Assembly (NCBI GenBank): GCA_025454185.1
Contig: JALOOY010000059.1
Span: 1-7,699 of the forward strand
Direction: 5' to 3'
DNA from: Thermodesulfobacteriota bacterium
GTDB lineage: Bacteria; Desulfobacterota; RBG-13-43-22
Length of the DNA: 7,699 nucleotides
Shown here: positions 5,274 through 7,699 of the stretch, in pieces
How the letters are laid out: each line of letters starts with the position of its first letter
How positions within the stretch are numbered: position 1 is the first letter of the stretch
Program-made: the position numbers and the translations under genes
The notes under the pieces: model-generated
Told to the model about the DNA's origin: nothing
What the model saw: only the letters and a program-made list of their open reading frames with translations
Database searches by the model: none

Positions 5274-5322
5274 TTTTGTATTTAGCCCCCTCGCCGAACG
5301 CCCAACGGTATTTCCGTATATG
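5274..5322 (+). repeat. Inverted partner of the TTCGGCGTTGGGCG repeat with decayed borders
   Basis: TTTTGTATTTA (5274-5284) looks like a decayed TTTTCGTATTA border. CGCCGAACGCCCAACGG (5292-5308) is the inverse of the unit at 3663-3691, and TATTTCCGTATATGA (5309-5323) resembles a second decayed border in the position where the argC-end copy has TTTTTCGTATTA. Confidence 0.5.
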
Positions 5323-5391
5323 AGGACCCCTGCCGCTGGGAAGAAGGCGTATAGCCACGGCAGGGGCCCTGCGGGTAAGAAGAACCGTTGG
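5302..5391. other. Nested stem structure, possible structured RNA
   Basis: CCCCTGCCG (5327-5335) pairs perfectly with CGGCAGGGG (5358-5366). Outside it, CCAACGGT (5302-5309) pairs with ACCGTTGG (5384-5391), leaving two 17-base strands between the stems, like a symmetric internal bubble. A 6S-RNA-like fold came to mind, but I do not see family motifs that would justify that name. The outer 8 bp could be coincidence, since one arm lies in a repeat. It could also be a leader for the minus-strand small gene. Confidence 0.3.
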
Positions 5392-5537
5392 CAGCCCTCC
5401 TTGGGTTGAAGAATAAACCAAAGCGCCTATAAGAGCAAGGTTTTTAAGGGTTTTTTGGGCCGGAAAGCCTTTGCCAACCGCGGGATTCCGTGGTAAGTAT
5501 AGATTTAGATATTTAAGAGGGACTTAGGAAAAGCCTA
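5392..5537. other. Rest of the spacer before mutL, nothing firmly assigned
   Basis: No gene is supported. CCGCGG and CCGTGG (5478-5493) can form a small hairpin with a GATT loop. GTATAGATTTAGATATTTAAGAGG around 5497-5520 resembles the AT-rich stretch GTATAGATTAATAGG... before argC (2561-2587), which might be promoter-like, but neither has a -35 box at proper spacing. On the minus strand TTGCTC and TATTCT at 17-base spacing (about 5411-5439) could be a weak promoter for the small gene. Confidence 0.3.
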
Positions 5538-5594
5538 TTCACCGCAAAGACGCAAAGAACGCAAAGGACGACATTTTTCCATGATGGTAGAAAA
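5538..5594 (+). repeat. Truncated inverted-repeat element, copy C, forming the mutL leader
   Basis: TTCACCGCAAAGACGCAAAG starts a left arm closely matching the arm of copy A at 2417-2444. It continues through GCAAAGG and TTTTTCCAT into GATGGTAGAAAA, which aligns with the first strand of copy A's inner hairpin. The right half is missing: at the point where the second strand should begin, the mutL ATG occurs. The leader immediately before mutL is therefore repeat-derived. Confidence 0.75.
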
Positions 5595-7385
5595 ATGACC
5601 CAGGTCATCAAAATCCTTCCCGATACCCTGATCAACCAGATCGCCGCCGGTGAAGTGGTGGAACGGCCCGCCTCGGTGGTGAAGGAACTCCTGGAAAATG
5701 CCGTGGATGCCGGGGCCGATCGCATCACCGTGGAGGTGCTGCAGGCCGGCAGGCAGCAAATCCGGGTGATCGACAACGGCCGGGGCCTGACCCGGGAAGA
5801 CCTGCTGCTGGCCGTCCGCCGCCATGCCACCAGCAAGATAACGCGTTTCAGCGACTTGTATGCCCTGCAGACCATGGGTTTCCGGGGCGAGGCCCTGCCC
5901 AGCATCGGGGCCGTGAGCCGCCTGTCCCTGACCTCGATCCCCCAGGGGGCCGTGAGCGGCTGGCGCCTGGACATCGAAGGGGGCCGTGAGGCGGGCGTCC
6001 GGGAGGTGGCCGGGACCCCGGGGACGTCAGTCGAAGTCGATGATCTTTTTTATAATACCCCGGCCCGGCAGGCCTTTCTGAAGAGCCCCCGTACCGAGTG
6101 GACCCAGGTCCAACTGGCTTTTGAACGGGTGGCCCTGGGATTTCCTGAAATCGAGCTGGCCCTGCTGCACAACGGGAAGGCGGCGTTGCGTTTGTTCCCC
6201 GATCCGGGGCTGGCCTTGCGCTTGAAGGACCTCTGGGGCGGGGAGAGGACGAGCGATCTGATTCCCGTGGAGGGGGAGGAGTTGAACATCCGGGTCTCGG
6301 GGTTCATCGCGCCGCCCCATATCCACGCCCACAGTACCCGCTATCTGGCTTTCTTAGTGAACCGGCGCTGGGTGCGCAGCCCTCTGCTTTATCCCTTGCT
6401 CCTGCGTTGCTATGAGGGGCTGCTGGCCCCGGGGCGCTTTCCCGTGGCCCTGCTGCGCCTCGACGTCCCCCCCGAGCTGGTGGACGTCAATATTCACCCT
6501 ACTAAACAGGAAGTGCGTTTCAGTCAGGGGGAATGGGTCGGGCGGGTGGCGGCCGCGGCCCTGTCACGGGCCTTGCAGGATAACGCCGCCCCCGCGGGTA
6601 AAACCTTTTTCGATCGTCCTCTATCCGGACCGGCGCCCTTCAGCGGGGCCGCTCCGTTTCTCAGGGAAACCGCGGTCCCCTACGAAGGGACCTATCGGGA
6701 GACGTTGGCCGGCGGGGTCTTTGCGGAGAAGGACCCGGCTGACGACCGTGCGGTTTCCTGGTCGCCCGGGAGCGCGGCGCCTGTAAAACCCGGTGACTCG
6801 GGGCCTTTTTCCCGGTTGACCCTCATAGGCCAGCTTCAGCAGACCTATATCCTGGCCTGGTCCGGAGAAGGCTTGGTGCTGCTGGATCAACATGCCGCCC
6901 ACGAGCGCATTCTGTACGAAAAATTCCTGAAGCGGCGGGAGCGGGAAAAGGCCCCGGCCCAGATGCTGCTCCTGCCCGTACTCCTGGAGCTGCCGCCCCT
7001 GCCGGAAGAAGCGACCGGAGAACTGCGGGAGGCCCTGCGTTCCTTGGGCGTGGAAATCGAACCGGCCGGCGGCCTTTCTTTCTGGCTCAAGGCCACGCCC
7101 CCGGAATTGGACCCGGAACAGGCGGTCCAGGCGGTCCTGGAAACGGCCGAGGACCTCACGGCCGGGACGGCATCGGGTAACCCCGAAGATCAAATTCAGG
7201 CCATTATCCGGTCGATGGCCTGCCACGGGGCCATCCGGGCCGGCCAGCCCCTGAGCCTGGAGGAAATGCGGGCCCTGCTGCGCCAGTTGGATCAGGCCGA
7301 AAACCCTTCCCATTGCCCCCATGGGCGGCCCTTGTGGTTTTTGTTATCGTTGGATGAGATTGAGAAGCGGTTCAAGCGGAAATAA
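5595..7385 (+). CDS. mutL: DNA mismatch repair protein MutL (endonuclease type)
   Basis: MutL couples mismatch recognition by MutS to strand incision and excision. The 596-residue product has an N-terminal GHKL ATPase: NQIAAGEVVERPASVVKELL with catalytic Glu31 and Mg-binding Asn35, then DNGRG, and GFRGEALPSIGAVSRL. A Pro/Ala-rich linker (about 335-405) precedes the dimerisation domain. That domain carries the endonuclease motif DQHAAHERILYE (431-442), a beta-clamp-binding QMLLLP (456-461), ACHGAIRAG (Cys543) and CPHGRP (574-579). This set marks the nicking MutL of bacteria that lack MutH, so strand discrimination is probably not Dam-directed. The start agrees with family N-termini, but only a weak GGTAG precedes the ATG because a repeat fills the leader. 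No terminator follows. Confidence 0.98.
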   Translation: MTQVIKILPDTLINQIAAGEVVERPASVVKELLENAVDAGADRITVEVLQAGRQQIRVIDNGRGLTREDLLLAVRRHATSKITRFSDLYALQTMGFRGEALPSIGAVSRLSLTSIPQGAVSGWRLDIEGGREAGVREVAGTPGTSVEVDDLFYNTPARQAFLKSPRTEWTQVQLAFERVALGFPEIELALLHNGKAALRLFPDPGLALRLKDLWGGERTSDLIPVEGEELNIRVSGFIAPPHIHAHSTRYLAFLVNRRWVRSPLLYPLLLRCYEGLLAPGRFPVALLRLDVPPELVDVNIHPTKQEVRFSQGEWVGRVAAAALSRALQDNAAPAGKTFFDRPLSGPAPFSGAAPFLRETAVPYEGTYRETLAGGVFAEKDPADDRAVSWSPGSAAPVKPGDSGPFSRLTLIGQLQQTYILAWSGEGLVLLDQHAAHERILYEKFLKRREREKAPAQMLLLPVLLELPPLPEEATGELREALRSLGVEIEPAGGLSFWLKATPPELDPEQAVQAVLETAEDLTAGTASGNPEDQIQAIIRSMACHGAIRAGQPLSLEEMRALLRQLDQAENPSHCPHGRPLWFLLSLDEIEKRFKRK

Positions 7386-7459
7386 AAGTATTTGGAAAAA
7401 TCCGAAATCCGAAAGACTAGACAGATTTGGCTTTTTGAAAAACTTTTCAAAGGCCTTTT
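7386..7459. other. Short AT-rich spacer after mutL
   Basis: ATCCGAA is repeated in tandem (7400-7413), another simple-repeat style. TTGAAA and TTTCAA (around 7436-7450) could form a weak AT hairpin. Sequence near 7437-7460 (GAAAAACTTTTC) is echoed in inverse at 7646-7657 (GAAAAAGTTTTTC), extending the outer arms of the element that follows. Confidence 0.4.
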
Positions 7460-7645
7460 CACCACAGAGACATAGAGATCACAGAGTAAACCAATTTTTT
7501 CCTCTGGCGGGAGATACCGCCAAAGGAAAACCGCTCTCCGCTACGCGGTAAGGAAACCGCCACAGGCGGGGGGATCTTTCCTAAAATCGGCATCTCCCGA
7601 TTTTAGGAAAAACAATTTCTCTGTGCCCTCTGTGCCTCTGTGGTG
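7460..7645. repeat. Inverted-repeat element, copy B (CACAGAG arms, nested hairpins)
   Basis: The left arm (7460-7486) begins CACCACAGAGACATAGAG; the right arm (7619-7645) ends CCTCTGTGGTG. TTTTCCTCTGGCGG (7497-7510) pairs with CCGCCAAAGGAAAA (7517-7530) over a 6-base loop with one mismatch, matching copy A's inner hairpin in size and place. At the seventh pair, A-T in copy A is T-A here, a compensatory change. CCGC/GCGG (7531-7548) follows, where copy A has GCTTCGCG. An extra hairpin (7577-7610) has no counterpart in copy A. No T-tract or open frame supports another interpretation. Confidence 0.8.
7577..7610. repeat. Perfect 14-bp hairpin nested in copy B
   Basis: TTTCCTAAAATCGG (7577-7590) pairs perfectly with CCGATTTTAGGAAA (7597-7610) around the loop CATCTC. 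It lies between the GGCGG hairpin and the right arm and has no counterpart in copy A. It may be a separate small repeat inserted into the element. Confidence 0.75.
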
Positions 7646-7668
7646 AAAAAGTTTTTCAGAAGGCTAGA

Positions 7669-7699
7669 ATGATAAACATTTTTCATATCGATGCCTGTC
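7669..7699 (+). CDS. Possible start of the next gene, truncated by window end
   Basis: An ATG at 7669 opens a frame reading MINIFHIDAC to the window edge. AGAAGG (7658-7663) lies five bases upstream as a plausible ribosome binding site, just past the right arm of the inverted-repeat element. The first residues vaguely resemble the N-terminus of PhzF-type isomerases (…FHVDAFT…), but ten residues cannot establish a family, and whether the frame stays open beyond the window is unknown. Confidence 0.35.
   Translation, partial: MINIFHIDAC

Noticed and set aside
5218..5421. Minus-strand frame from a TTG start across the spacer before the small gene
   Set aside because: It translates straight through border and repeat sequences and is explained by them. 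The AAGGAGG on that strand lies inside the frame, not before its start.
5367..5440. tRNA or known riboswitch in the spacer before mutL
   Set aside because: No cloverleaf, T-loop sequence or recognisable riboswitch core was found by eye on either strand.
6621..7322. Minus-strand open frame opposite the mutL C-terminal region
   Set aside because: It is antisense to well-conserved MutL motifs, with no plausible start signal or family.

Overview
The window is GC-rich bacterial chromosome with ordinary single-copy housekeeping genes. It suggests a Gram-negative, probably from the Desulfobacterota/former Deltaproteobacteria. The evidence is an LptD outer-membrane protein, a MutL carrying the endonuclease motifs found in lineages without MutH, the rplM-rpsI-argC order, and intergenic repeats of a style I associate with that group. 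The lineage call is inference; no rRNA is present.

Layout: the 3' part of lptD (2-1195, +); a 303-base repeat-bearing spacer ending in a strong promoter; rplM and rpsI (1499-2334, +), overlapping by ATGA and closed by a clear terminator (2361-2395); a palindromic repeat element; argC (2599-3651, +); a spacer full of repeats; truA (3947-4681, +); another repeat spacer; a 51-residue unrecognised small protein on the minus strand (5010-5165); a 429-base spacer; mutL (5595-7385, +); and a large nested inverted-repeat element followed by what may be the first codons of the next gene (7669 onward).

The genes serve separate functions: LPS export to the outer membrane, ribosome assembly, arginine biosynthesis, tRNA pseudouridylation and mismatch repair. 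Only rplM-rpsI is clearly an operon.

The unusual content lies between the genes. Every spacer longer than 250 bases holds short non-coding repeats of several families. (1) An inverted-repeat element with arms built from CGCAAAG-like or CACAGAG-like units around a 14-bp hairpin, seen as two full copies and one truncated copy. (2) A 42-base AACATCCAACATTC-type repeat, with three good copies and one stub. (3) A TTCGGCGTTGGGCG-type repeat. (4) A 97-base GTCATTGCGA palindrome. (5) A GTCATCC...GGATGAC palindrome. (6) Several simple hairpins. A 12-base sequence, TTTTCGTAYTAA, recurs in both orientations at the edges of these blocks; in argC and truA its complement overlaps the stop codon. The repeats reach the start codons of truA and mutL and appear to have replaced their native leaders. 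I see no defence system, transposase, CRISPR array, tRNA or rRNA. If anything here is undescribed, it is this set of repeats and the small minus-strand protein.
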